NCBI GenBank assembly: GCA_037127315.1
Contig: JBBBDQ010001939.1
Span: 768,501 to 832,500 of the forward strand
Origin: Ascarosepion bandense
Taxonomy: Eukaryota > Mollusca > Cephalopoda > Sepiida > Sepiidae
DNA: 64,000 nt
Reading direction: 5' to 3'
The notes under the pieces are model-generated. The model did not search any database. It saw only the letters and a program-made list of their open reading frames with translations, and was not told where the DNA came from. This document shows, piece after piece, positions 38,573-48,740 of the stretch. Within the stretch, counting starts at the first letter, position 1; each line of letters opens with the position of its first letter. The position numbers and the translations under genes were made by a program.

Positions 38573-38829
38573 TTTTGTTTAGAAATATCCTCAATGAGTT
38601 CCTCTCTCTTTTGGGTTTGAAGATCAGGTGTGTGCTGCATTTTCACTTCACTGACTTCAATCTCCTCCATGATTTTGGCCTTTTTCTCAAGCATTAATTC
38701 ACTCATGCGCTCAGCCTGGGACAACAATTTGTCTACACGTTTTCTCAGACGCTTAGCTGCTTTAGATTCTCTCATATCACGGGGATTTCCTCCTGTCGAC
38801 AATATGACTTCCTTCAGATCTTCAAGGTC
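38573..38829 (-). CDS. LETM1: LETM1 exon, basic coiled coil
   Basis: 85 codons plus two bases: DLEDLKEVI, then ESKAAKRLRKRVDKLLSQAE, RMSELMLEKKAKIMEEIEVS and TQKREELIEDISKQ. ESKAxKRLxKRV is the vertebrate ESKASKRLTKRV motif. Acceptor attatag, donor gtaagt. The exon ends inside a Lys codon completed by the next exon. Confidence 0.95.
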
Positions 38830-39339
38830 CTATAATAAAAGATCATAAAGTGATGGGGAAAAATAAAAACCAAAGCAAAATCATTAAAACAATATTATCA
38901 TATTTAAAACTATTTTGGCTAATATTGTATTTTTATAAGCACAAATAATACAACCTTAGCCAAAATAATTGGATCTCTTCATCACATATTTGCAGCAGCA
39001 AATCTATAAAGAAATTCAATTGTCTGAACTTGATATATTAATGACTCTTCTTAAAGTTATTATCAGTTGTATGACTGGGTTGCTGTGAATCTGAGCACCT
39101 GAACATTTCCCTCCACATATTAGAGTTGGAAGCCAGAGTGGTATTCATTCATACATAACATCTTGAGCAAGTTGACCTGACAAAGCCCATACCTCCCCAG
39201 GTTAATCAAGAGCTGACATTCTCCAAGTTGAAAGCTCACCTTTTCACCCTGGATGTACATTTCAATCTAGGAAGCCCTCCACCCAGTAATGCTATGTCAT
39301 CACACTAGCTGTGTGGATATATATATATATATAACATAA

Positions 39340-40333
39340 ATTAAACATATATTGTTAAACATAACAGACAATCAATGTCTTATGTTTAATCTAAACATTG
39401 TATTTTAGCGTTAATTTCTGGTGAAAATAAAGACAAAAATTGTCCAACATTTAGATATTTTTTATTATGCTGGTACTTGATGAAAAAAACAGTCAAAAGT
39501 AGAAATGTTAAACCTATTAATAATAATAAACAAATTAAGTTCATCATATATTATAAAAATTTTTAAAAATAATTGACTTCATAGTCTCTAATAACCCTAC
39601 AATCATGCAAGTAAATCCTCAAAAAAAAAAAAAAAAAAAAAAAAAAGCCCAATGTAGTGTATCAATTTAAATGCCTGATGAGAAATTGTACCTCTGCTAG
39701 TAATAATAAACCCACTACATATATTGGTTTTGCTACAACCATGCTCTCCCATAGACTTTGTTACCTTTCTGATCGATTAAATATTTCTAAAAAAAAACAA
39801 AAACAAAAAAACAAACAAACAAACAACATAGCCATGTATGCAAATATTAGCCAACAACACAACAATACTTACACATACACACAATAAAAAGAACCTTCAG
39901 ATATTGGAGGCCATCTACATTAAAACAAAGCAACCCACACTCAAAATTACATTTCAAACTAGTCACAACACATTACATTGCATCTAAACATGTAATTCTG
40001 TTGTTAATATTTTGGTCTCTCACATGGTATCAAATAATAGAACTGCATCATGAATTTATGACCTGTGTCTGCTATTCTGTGACAGTTATTGTCACATAAC
40101 AATCTTCTAAGTCAGCAAAACAGAATATCATCTTTGATGATGAATATCTGTGTTAACCACTTTGAAGATGGCTCATATGAGCCAAAAGCTTAGGTCAAGT
40201 ACCAGTGTAATAAAAAATATCTAAATGTTGGACAATTTTTGTTTTTACCAGAAATTAAATACGATGGTTAGAACGGCTCATGATTAAACAGACATTCATT
40301 GTATGTTATATTTAACAATATATGTTTAAATAA
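39340..40333 (+). mobile_element. Shortened Penelope-like element with inverted arms
   Basis: The segment 39,340-39,478 recurs in reverse complement at 40,203-40,333 (shared block attgtccaacatttagatat and its complement). Between them, at 39,660-39,790, translation gives YQFKCLMRNC, then NNKPTTYIGFATTMLSHRLC, a GIY-YIG N-terminal fragment. A decayed hammerhead-like hairpin lies at 40,162-40,200, just inside the right arm. The layout parallels the unit at 24,774-25,376. Confidence 0.75.
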
Positions 40334-42063
40334 TTATCTGCTGCCTCAATACACTATATATTTTTTATTTTCGGAGCCCAATCTACACCATTGTGCTAGA
40401 TGGGCATTCTCTTACAAGGTTTATCTACCCTTTGACAGGTTTTGTCTTTAATCCTACTGGATGTCTCACCAACCTTCTCAACAGAACTGGTTTAGTCATT
40501 AATATTACATGGTACCTACAACACTCACAGAAATGAGACATAATAAAGTTCAAATTTTAAAGTTATAGACAATTATATTCTTTGACATTTTTTAATGGCA
40601 ATTTTTTTAAAATTCTTTTTAAACTAGCATATTTACAGAAGTCACTTTGCATTTTATTTCAAGATTATGTAAGGATGATTAAATACTAATATATAAACAT
40701 AGACTAACATATAAATACCCGTTTGACATACTAGTTCCTTGATGAACGTGTGTGTGTGTGTGTATATAATTTTAAATGATTACATTATTATTTAAAAAAA
40801 AACAAAAAACAACAGATGTTTAAGTATAGAAGAATTATTAGTTAAATATAAGACTACTCTCAACTATTCTTTGCTAAATTATGTTTTAAGTTAGCGCATG
40901 TTATATTAGTGCATAATACAGTACTTTTTATATACAACCTTAAATCTATCAATACTCAATTTAAAAATTTCAAATTACTTGCCATTTAAAGTATATATTC
41001 AAGAATCTTTAGTTTAAAAAGTGCTAATTAAATTTAACTCTTATAAAATACATGACAATCACATGATTTAAATACTGTAGTCCAATAGATGCATCAATAG
41101 CAGTGATATTAAGATGGTTACATGTTTGTGTAAAGCCCAACTGCAGTTGAAAGAAATGAAATCAGAATTGTCAAATATGGATAGTGAAATTATTAAATAA
41201 AAAGATTCAACACTTGAAACTTCTGGCAGAAGAATGGTTTCTGGTTCAAGTGTTAAAAGCACAATATTCAAATTTACACATGTAAATTTGTATAACCACA
41301 GCAGCACAGGTTCACCACACAAATGACAAAAAGTCACTATTTATCATCACCCCCACTTGAACAAAAGATGGCACAATGTTTTGTGTAGATAGAATTAGTT
41401 ATACAATCTGCTCAGTAGATCACTTGAGGTACTACAGGAAACATGGATTGACTATCACCCTCACCCTCTTAATGCAATGGGAGGAGTGTTGCCAGTGAGG
41501 ATGGCCTCCTGTAGCTGAGCAAACCTTATTTTAAATCAAACTCAACTATGAATGGTTAAAGCAGATTGTGAAGGTATATTTACCCAGCTCCTCCACTGCA
41601 ATGAGATGTGGCACAAGATCAGTTTTTAAAGTGGGGAACCCGAGCCTGTACACTCAGGCCACTGGTCAAAGATACCCAGCCACTGGATACAAAGCTTGTC
41701 TTAGCTGGTCATACAGATCCACTAAGAGGTTAACTGCTGTGCCAGTAAGTATTGGCAAATTGTGAAAGTTCACTGAGTTGGAAAAATCTCACCTATTTAT
41801 GCAGTTCATTTGCAAAAAAGTGAGCTGAACTTACATTTTTGAAAAATTCCATAATACAAATTATATTTCACAGAAAGAAAAAAAAATGTAATCATATGTA
41901 GATTAATAACAAAAATATTTAAATATTAAAGGTTAATGCAGGTAGCCATTAAAAACAAATGTCATGTTATTTTGCAATCGATACTATCATTTGCAAATAA
42001 ATAAAGGGGAGACTACTCTGTCATTTGCTAAATGCGAAATCCATTGAAAATGTAGAGTTAACT

Positions 42064-42199
42064 CAGTCAGTTAAGTGCCGTACATGATACACGCTTGGGC
42101 GATCATGTCTCGAAAGAGACGTAACAGACTGGACAGAAGATTATCCCGCAGTAGGTTGCCATTGCTTTCTGCGGTAGACTGGTCGCCGACCAAGGCTAT
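42064..42199 (-). repeat. tRNA-derived SINE, left part, split by the Gypsy insertion
   Basis: Complement of the SINE from gtcagttaagtgccgta to ccaaggctat. It continues at 46,335. Joining the two parts with one copy of the 5-bp duplication restores a continuous SINE, which identifies this as the insertion target. Confidence 0.92.
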
Positions 42200-42204
42200 A
42201 GAAC

Positions 42205-42408
42205 TGTGGTGGTGTTTTAACGTAACTGAAGACGGAAACAAAACCTCTTTAATAGGCTTTACAGAACTAATTTCGCAACACAAGAGCATGCAGTAAACGC
42301 AAGAGCAGGTAAACAAAATGCTGAAGAAAGAAAAGAACTCAGCCTTTTTAAAGGAAACGGAACGTGTGCAAAATCACGTGCAATAGAAATTTTTACGAAA
42401 ATATAACA
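42205..42408 (-). repeat. 3' LTR of the Gypsy element
   Basis: 204 bp, tgtggtggtg to aaaatataaca as written on the plus strand. It differs from the other LTR at two sites, both transitions that alter a CpG. It is preceded, in element sense, by the polypurine tract. Confidence 0.97.
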
Positions 42409-42423
42409 ATCTCCCCCCACTAG
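42409..42423 (-). other. Polypurine tract of the Gypsy element
   Basis: On the minus strand agtggggggagat abuts the 3' LTR. It is the usual primer for plus-strand DNA synthesis and confirms the element's direction. Confidence 0.9.
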
Positions 42424-42470
42424 TAAGAGAGATTGCAAGGTGGGTGTATATATTATTTTATTTATTTTAT

Positions 42471-45251
42471 TTATAAGTCCAGTCGCTGAACTGGTCTACG
42501 AATCCTGCTAGACCGCCGCGGGGGCAGTTCACTATTCGAAGGACTGGCAGGTCTCTGGGAAGGCTGATTCTCTATTTCCTCCGCATTAAGTGTAGTGTCA
42601 ACTGGACTTGTTTCAATCAAACGGGCCGGGTCTGCATTTGCAAGGTCGGGTCGAGTATTCTCAGCAGGACCCTGATGTTCATCAGAGCATGGAAAACGAG
42701 CCAAATGTCTTAGCGTCACTGAATCCTCCCGGCCGTCATCATGCCGTATTCTTGCATGAGTAGGGTTGGCCTCGAGGAGTTCCACCACCTCTACGATCGG
42801 GTCATACTTGCTCCTGTTGCCAAACCGTTTCAGCAGTACCCTTCCAGGTTCGCAGAGCCAAACTGGTAAGGCAGTACCGGTAGAAGAGCGCCTTTCAAAT
42901 TTGAACAAGCGTTCGTGGGGAGTCACATTTGTACTAGTGCATAGTAGGGAACGAATAGAATTTAAAACATCGAGCAGAACGTCCTGCCAAGCACTAAGGG
43001 GTAACCGTTTAGATTCCAAGGCCAATAATATTGAGTGCCAAATAATGCCGTTGTAACGCTCGCACTGACCGTTGCCTCTTGGGTTGTATGCAGTGGTGTT
43101 ACTGTACCCAACCCCAAGTCTCGTCAGGAAATTTCTGAACTCCTCGGACACGAACGACGTTCCTCTATCAGAATGGATGAAAGTGGGGAGTCCAAAAATA
43201 GAAAAAATATTCGTCAAGCACTTGATTGCGGTTTGCGAAGAACAATCACGGCACGGGAATGCAAAGGGAAATCGACTGTACTCATCGACGATAGTAAATA
43301 GGTAACGGCATCCTTTCGATGATGCCGGGACAGGCCCTTTGAAGTCTACAGAGAGGCGCTGAAAGGGAGCAGTAGAGCGGATTAGCGTATTATTAGTAGG
43401 GCTGGAAAATTGAGGTTTTATTTTTGCACAAGTTGTACACTCGGATGTCACGCGCCGAACTTCATCAATTGAGTATGGCATATTTTGTGATCGTATAAAG
43501 TGCCAAAAACGTTGAACCCCAGGGTGTATTAATGAACTGTGTATGGTCCTTAGCTCCTCCAAGGAGGAAGCAGCAGCACCACACACTTTCGACAAAGCAT
43601 CGGCAACGGTGTTTTCACTTCCGGGACGGTGTTTTATATCGTACGAGAACGGGAGAAGCTCCATTTTCCACCGAATGATTTTATCATTTTTAATTTTTCC
43701 TCGGTTAGCTGGCTTATACATAAAAGATACGGCTTGCTGGTCTGTTATGATAGTAAAGTGCTTCCCAACAAGGAGGTCCCTCCATTTTCGGACACATTCA
43801 ACTATCGCGTAAGCCTCTTTTTCAACTATGTGTAGTCGTATTTCAGATGGGTTTAATGATCGGGAAAAGAATGCTACAGGCCTATCAGCCTGTAGGAGAG
43901 TGCCTCCTATAGCTTTCTCTGAGGCATCGGTTTCAATAGTAAATGGTAGTTCGTCGTCGATAACCTTTACAGATGATTCGGCAACGTCTTTCTTAAGTTT
44001 TTCGAAAGAATTCACAACTATAGGAGGCATGGGAAATTGTTTATTTTCAACCAGGGGACGAATTTTGTGTGAATACTTAGGTATCCATTTCGCGTAGTAA
44101 GAAAACATACCAAGACACCTCTTTAACGAATTTGAATCCGAAGGAGGAGGCATTTGCAAAAGAGGTTTCAAACGCTCAGGGTCAGGTTGAATAGTTCCGT
44201 CACAGATTTGGTATCCAAGCAAATTGATAGAACGAAGCGAAAACTTTGATTTTTCTCGGTTTATTTCGAGGTTGTATGTTGAGGCAGCCTTTAAGAAACG
44301 TTCCAAGTTAGCGTCATGCTCCTCTTGAGTTTTACCACAAATAGTAATGTCATCAATGTAAGAAAAAGTTCCGGATAACTTATTTTCAGAAATAAAGGAA
44401 TTCATAAATCGTTGAAAGGCAGAAACCCCATTAGTGACACCCATGGGTATTCGTTTGAATTGATACAAACGATTTCCAGCTTGAAAAGCCGTGTAAGGCC
44501 GATCTTCGGGACAAATTTCGATCTGGTAGTAAGCTTTAGACAAATCAATCGTACTAAAAATATGATACTGGGCAATTTGGTTTACGAGATCCTCAATCCG
44601 AGGCAAAGGGTACGCGTCAAGTAGTGTGAAACGGTTAATGGTTTGGGAAAAATCAACCACCAATCGTTTCTTTCTATTAGGCGACGAAGTCACAACAATT
44701 TGAGCACGCCACGGTGAATAGCTGGTTTCAATGACATCGTCTTCAAGCAGTTGAAGAATTTCTTTTTCAATAAATCGGGCATCCTCCGCACGGTAGTTTC
44801 GGGATTTAGTAGCAATGGGTCTGCAATCAGGGGTCAGGTTTCGGAACAATTTTACAGGGGCACAACTGATCCTGGTTAGCGCGCAGATTTTTAAAACTTC
44901 CTGAGATCCACCAAAAGAAATAGTAATACCCCGGTGTAGTTTCAAAAACGGCATTCCGAGTATAATGTCCATACAGGAGTCAGGAAGCACAGTAAGGTCA
45001 ATCTCTTTATATTCGCAACCATTGAAGAAAACGTTCTCGGTGCAATATTCAGACAGTTTAAGGGAAACGGCGGATGATGCCATAGAAATTACGGAGTTCT
45101 GTTTTAAAGTGGGCAGTCTCATTTTTTTGACAATACGGGCACTGATAAAATTATCAGAACTGCCGGTGTCTATAAGGGCAGTTAACTTTTTCCCTTTTAA
45201 CTCCAGTTTCGGTGATAGGAGGGCAACTATCACCACCTTTGGCACGGGCCC
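42471..45251 (-). CDS. pol: Gypsy pol: protease, RT, RNase H, integrase
   Basis: An intact frame from just after a TAG (45,252-45,254) to the stop at 42,471. It has no ATG near its start; numbering here begins at a GTG at 45,245 (924 residues). Protease: LIDTGSS, Asp26. Reverse transcriptase: LPRIEDL, RIPMGV and YIDD at 296-299. RNase H: Asp440, Glu477, Asp502, Asp549. Integrase: His574, His582, Cys603, Cys606, and the DD35E triad Asp634, Asp693, Glu729. All catalytic residues are present. Relative to gag it is in the +1 frame (equivalently -2), so a programmed shift within the overlap is the likely route of expression. The C-terminus is Arg/Pro-rich, with no chromodomain. Confidence 0.96.
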   Translation of the reverse strand, partial: GPVPKVVIVALLSPKLELKGKKLTALIDTGSSDNFISARIVKKMRLPTLKQNSVISMASSAVSLKLSEYCTENVFFNGCEYKEIDLTVLPDSCMDIILGMPFLKLHRGITISFGGSQEVLKICALTRISCAPVKLFRNLTPDCRPIATKSRNYRAEDARFIEKEILQLLEDDVIETSYSPWRAQIVVTSSPNRKKRLVVDFSQTINRFTLLDAYPLPRIEDLVNQIAQYHIFSTIDLSKAYYQIEICPEDRPYTAFQAGNRLYQFKRIPMGVTNGVSAFQRFMNSFISENKLSGTFSYIDDITICGKTQEEHDANLERFLKAASTYNLEINREKSKFSLRSINLLGYQICDGTIQPDPERLKPLLQMPPPSDSNSLKRCLGMFSYYAKWIPKYSHKIRPLVENKQFPMPPIVVNSFEKLKKDVAESSVKVIDDELPFTIETDASEKAIGGTLLQADRPVAFFSRSLNPSEIRLHIVEKEAYAIVECVRKWRDLLVGKHFTIITDQQAVSFMYKPANRGKIKNDKIIRWKMELLPFSYDIKHRPGSENTVADALSKVCGAAASSLEELRTIHSSLIHPGVQRFWHFIRSQNMPYSIDEVRRVTSECTTCAKIKPQFSSPTNNTLIRSTAPFQRLSVDFKGPVPASSKGCRYLFTIVDEYSRFPFAFPCRDCSSQTAIKCLTNIFSIFGLPTFIHSDRGTSFVSEEFRNFLTRLGVGYSNTTAYNPRGNGQCERYNGIIWHSILLALESKRLPLSAWQDVLLDVLNSIRSLLCTSTNVTPHERLFKFERRSSTGTALPVWLCEPGRVLLKRFGNRSKYDPIVEVVELLEANPTHARIRHDDGREDSVTLRHLARFPCSDEHQGPAENTRPDLANADPARLIETSPVDTTLNAEEIENQPSQRPASPSNSELPPRRSSRIRRPVQRLDL

Positions 45252-46101
45252 CTATGATAGCAGAAGAAGAACGTGAATGTGTCGGTAGAGTAGAACGGCA
45301 AACTTTAGAAAAATGCCCGAGTTTACCACAGCTTCGACATACCTTATTGCGGGCAGGGCAGAGGCGGCGGTCGTCCTTAAAGTGACGTCTCCCTCCACAG
45401 TTGTAACACTTGCCACGAACAGGAAGGGCAGCAGAAAACAGTACAGAGTCACACTTCATTGGAGAATCAGTTAGAGCAGAATTTTTAGAAATACCAGTGG
45501 CCTCCTCGGCAGAATCGGTCAACACATTTTTAGTTCCAATAATAGAAGTAACGGCGGCTGCTCCAATCTGGGTGGCATACGATTCCACGCGAAAGTGAGC
45601 TTGTTCTAAAGCCCTAGCACAATGAGTAGCTTCTGCGAGAGTTAGAGTGTCAGTTTCAAGGAGCCTAGCACGTATCAATGAGGACCGAAGACCACGAATA
45701 AATGCATCACGGACAGATTCATCCCTGTAAGTGGTGGCCGTTACGTCTTTAAAGCAACAGTCAGCGGCAAGTCGATTCAAGGCCTGAAGGTATTGGTCGA
45801 CAGACTCGCTTTCTTGTTGGAAACGCGTAGAAAGCAGATGTCTAGCATAAATAACACTTGGAGACTTGTCGTAGACACCTTTCAGTAAGTCAACAGCATG
45901 TTCAAAGCCAGAACAACCCTCGATAACGTCAGCAACAGTGGGACCGATGTTTAAATAGAGAACTTCGAGTTTATCAGGGTTTAACGAAGCAATAGTTGAG
46001 AGGTAGTAATTAAAGTTACGATACCATAATCTCCAAAGCTTGCTGGCCTGTGGGTCTGCCGAGGAAACGTCAAATTTGTCCAGGCGAATTATTTTCTCCA
46101 T
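45154..46101 (-). CDS. gag: Gypsy gag: capsid and double zinc-knuckle nucleocapsid
   Basis: 315 codons with an ATG 12 nt after the primer-binding site. Residues 1-175 form the capsid-like part, with DESVRDAFIRGL near 127-138 typical of the retrotransposon gag family. Two zinc knuckles follow: Cys232, Cys235, His240, Cys248 (an unusual CX2CX4HX7C spacing) and Cys255, Cys258, His263, Cys268 (canonical CX2CX4HX4C). They would bind the element RNA for packaging. The frame is uninterrupted. Its last 98 nt or so overlap the start of pol in another frame, so Pol is probably made by frameshifting. Confidence 0.95.
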   Translation of the reverse strand: MEKIIRLDKFDVSSADPQASKLWRLWYRNFNYYLSTIASLNPDKLEVLYLNIGPTVADVIEGCSGFEHAVDLLKGVYDKSPSVIYARHLLSTRFQQESESVDQYLQALNRLAADCCFKDVTATTYRDESVRDAFIRGLRSSLIRARLLETDTLTLAEATHCARALEQAHFRVESYATQIGAAAVTSIIGTKNVLTDSAEEATGISKNSALTDSPMKCDSVLFSAALPVRGKCYNCGGRRHFKDDRRLCPARNKVCRSCGKLGHFSKVCRSTLPTHSRSSSAIIGARAKGGDSCPPITETGVKREKVNCPYRHRQF

Positions 46102-46113
46102 GAGGAAAATAGA

Positions 46114-46129
46114 AAATTAGTTCTGTAAA
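46114..46129 (-). other. Primer-binding site complementary to the element's own LTR
   Basis: One base inside the 5' LTR, in element sense TTTACAGAACTAATTT. It lacks the TGG start expected for a tRNA 3' end. It is a perfect 16-nt reverse complement of LTR positions 46,184-46,199 (and 42,258-42,273), suggesting that the RNA folds back to prime itself, as in Tf1/sushi elements. Only 12 nt separate it from the gag ATG. Confidence 0.8.
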
Positions 46130-46130
46130 T

Positions 46131-46334
46131 TGTGGTGGTGTTTTAACGTAACTGAAGACGGAAACAAAACCTCTTTAATAGGCTTTACAGAACTAATTTC
46201 GCAACACAAGAGCATGCAGTAAACGCAAGAGCAGGTAAACAAAATGCCGAAGAAAGAAAAGAACTCAGCCTTTTTAAAGGAAACGGAACATGTGCAAAAT
46301 CACGTGCAATAGAAATTTTTACGAAAATATAACA
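46131..46334 (-). repeat. 5' LTR of the Gypsy element
   Basis: 204 bp. In element sense it has a TATA-like tttaaaaagg (46,271-46,280), a possible ATTAAA polyadenylation signal (46,174-46,179) and, at 46,184-46,199, the 16-nt segment complementary to the primer-binding site. Confidence 0.97.
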
Positions 46335-46507
46335 AGAACCCAATCTGTCCTGTTATTTAACCCATAACTGGAAGGAATAGATGGATTAATACCTTTCCCA
46401 AGGGTATTTGTGCGTATGTGAAATGCAATGAATACAGCTGGAATTCGAACTCGGCTCCCCGATTTCTCGTTCTGAGCCGGTATCCAATGCGCCACAATGC
46501 ACATCAG
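46335..46507 (-). repeat. tRNA-derived SINE, right part, split by the Gypsy insertion
   Basis: Begins agaacccaatctgtcctg and ends at the A-box complement (ggtatccaatgcgccacaat). It is the second half of the SINE interrupted at 42,199. Confidence 0.92.
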
Positions 46508-46779
46508 AGTTAACTACTAATCCTTAATCAGCAGTGTTAAATGGTTATTGAACATACATGCTTACAAATTAGAAAATTGTTTATTTTTGGTATAAAGGAA
46601 AAAGACATGTGAAGGGTCATAATTTTTGCATAAAATGATGATACATTTATTTTGGAAAAATAATCTACAGAGTGTCCTTAATGTCACCAAGGTATTTTAA
46701 AATGTCCTAGCATGACAGATTTTTCTTACATTTTATTTATTTCAAAACTTAATGACCTTTGAAAAAAATCGTAAACAAA

Positions 46780-47700
46780 TAAATAACCAAAATCATGGAA
46801 TTTTCTTTTTTGGATTTAACCAATCCATCATTCACACACAAAGGAAATACTGCTGACATTTTCATGCCAGAAAGTAGTGACTTGGCATAATGTGGAAAAC
46901 ATCATACAGTCTATTTTCAGATGAATCATGAATGTGTGTGAGATTGTTGAACAAGAATTAAGAATATAGATTTGCAAACACTGACCAGTTGAAAATGTTT
47001 TGAATGTCCTTGCCTCACAATTTTAACCTGTACCCACACAGCTACATGTACCATGCAATTGGTACAGAAAATACAGATATTCAACAATCCTGAAATTAAT
47101 CGGTTCAAATTCAGAGATTGGCTAATGAAGATAGTTAGTTCCTAAGCTGATTAAGTGTGACAAAGACTATTTCCATTTGAACGGCTTTGTTAATAAGCAA
47201 ATCTGTCAAATCTTGAGATTAGAGAATCCTATGAATATTCTTCCATGTGAGTAGCATCTTCTCAAATGAATAGTCTGGTGTGACATTAGAAAAGATTATT
47301 GAACCTTATTTTTTTAAAATGGCAATGCAATGACAATCACTAGTGAGCAATATTGAGTCATGATTGAGACTTTTTGCATCCAGCATTGTAAAACAAATCT
47401 GAGAAATCTGGTTTCAACAAGATGGAGCCACTACACAAACAGCCTGGCACAGATTGAGCTTTAAAAGCAAGCCTTTAGTCATCAGAAAATTTCAAAGAAT
47501 TCTAATATTTCATTAAACAGCAAACATTTCAGTAATTAAAGGATAACATCTGTGTAGAAATTCAAAAGCTTCAGCCAGAATTATTAAATACTGTTTTAGA
47601 GAATGTTATTGAAAGAGCACGCTTGTACAAAATTGAAAGTTATTTATATAATATACTTTTTCATGATTAAATGGCAATATTTTTCCAGTGTTCGAATTTT
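46780..47700 (+). pseudogene. Relic of a Tc1/mariner-type DDE transposase
   Basis: Scattered plus-strand frames give FHLNGFVNKQICQI (about 47,173-47,215), a block ending GNAMTIT (about 47,320-47,340), IWFQQDGATTQTAWH (about 47,406-47,450) and LKDNICVEIQKLQPELLNTV (about 47,537-47,600). The order and wording match the DDE transposases of insects and worms that read FHLDGxVNKQNCRIW and FQQDGATCHTA. The Asp of QQDG is kept, but many stops and shifts intervene. Terminal repeats were not found. Confidence 0.8.
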
Positions 47701-47799
47701 CAATTTAGATTAAACTATTTTAGAATAATAAAAAATGCTGAAATTACTAGATCTTAATCCCTGGGTGACTTCTAGGACATCCAGTACATATTATTAATA

Positions 47800-47800
<1 letters not shown>

Positions 47801-47837
<37 letters not shown>
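47801..47837. repeat. (TA)n microsatellite
   Basis: About 18 TA units downstream of the transposase relic. Confidence 0.9.
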
Positions 47838-47840
<3 letters not shown>

Positions 47841-48090
47841 CAGAAATTCTGGTATATTTATTTTTGTGTTAGATTTTTGTTGGTTAAGCAGATTTCTAGT
47901 GTGTGTATAAAAAAAAAATACAATTTCTTTTATGCAAAAATTATTAATCATTCTAGTTCCTTTTTTCTTTCAATGTTGATATGATTTTCTTTTCAATTTT
48001 TGTAACAAACATAAAATTAGATCAATATTATTGGAGTCAGCACAAATGCTGACTTCACACTGCAATTTTAAAAAGAGAATAAACAAAAAA

Positions 48091-48570
48091 AAGAAAAAAA
48101 TAGAAAAGAAAAAAATAGAAAAGAAAAAAATAGAAAAGAAAAAAATAGAAAAGAAAAAAATAGAAAAGAAAAAAATAGAAAAGAAAAAAATAGAAAAGAA
48201 AAAAATAGAAAAGAAAAAAATAGAAAAGAAAAAAATAGAAAAGAAAAAAATAGAAAAGAAAAAAATAGAAAAGAAAAAAATAGAAAAGAAAAAAATAGAA
48301 AAGAAAAAAATAGAAAAGAAAAAAATAGAAAAGAAAAAAATAGAAAAGAAAAAAATAGAAAAGAAAAAAATAGAAAAGAAAAAAATAGAAAAGAAAAAAA
48401 TAGAAAAGAAAAAAATAGAAAAGAAAAAAATAGAAAAGAAAAAAATAGAAAAGAAAAAAATAGAAAAGAAAAAAATAGAAAAGAAAAAAATAGAAAAGAA
48501 AAAAATAGAAAAGAAAAAAATAGAAAAGAAAAAAATAGAAAAGAAAAAAATAGAAAAGAAAAAAATAGAA
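48091..48570. repeat. Perfect 15-bp minisatellite, 32 copies
   Basis: The unit aagaaaaaaatagaa is repeated 32 times without a visible mismatch (480 bp). On the LETM1 sense strand it is almost pure pyrimidine with one A per unit. It lies in the intron, 18 nt downstream of the donor of the coiled-coil exon. It creates false open frames on both strands (KKKIE repeats, FYFFL repeats) that are not genes. Confidence 0.97.
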
Positions 48571-48588
48571 AAGATATATTTTATTTAC

Positions 48589-48740
48589 CTCTTTGTATTC
48601 ACTGACTTCTTCTTTTAGATCCCGGAGTTCTTCTTGCTCAATACTCAATTGTTTCTCATGGGCAATTTCCTCCAAGGCTGATTCAACAATCTCTAGGTCT
48701 TTGCTTGTTATTACCTCTTCTTTCTTGCCACTAATCAATT
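48589..48740 (-). CDS. LETM1: LETM1 exon, coiled coil
   Basis: This exon completes a Glu codon and codes LISGKKEEVITSKDLEIVES, ALEEIAHEKQLSIEQEELRD and LKEEVSEYKE. It corresponds to the vertebrate segment ending ELELLKEDVQDYSEDL. It is an alpha-helical, heptad-like, acidic region. The donor gtaaat lies only 18 nt from a 480-bp perfect minisatellite. Confidence 0.94.

Larger units (their letters stand above)
42205..46334 (-). mobile_element. Ty3/Gypsy LTR retrotransposon, nearly intact
   Basis: A 4,130-bp element on the minus strand, flanked by the 5-bp duplication agaac (42,200-42,204 and 46,335-46,339). Two 204-bp LTRs start TG and end CA and differ at two positions. The order is 5' LTR, primer-binding site, gag, pol (protease, reverse transcriptase, RNase H, integrase), polypurine tract, 3' LTR. 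The RT-before-integrase order defines Ty3/Gypsy. There is no chromodomain or envelope-like frame. Its higher GC and CpG and the near-identical LTRs indicate a recent insertion into the LETM1 intron. Confidence 0.97.

Noticed and set aside
42568..45276. Plus-strand frames of 70-103 codons inside the Gypsy element
   Set aside because: They are antisense shadows of the intact minus-strand gag and pol frames.
48091..48570. CRISPR-like array of short repeats
   Set aside because: Units are contiguous with no spacers and the DNA is eukaryotic; it is a minisatellite.
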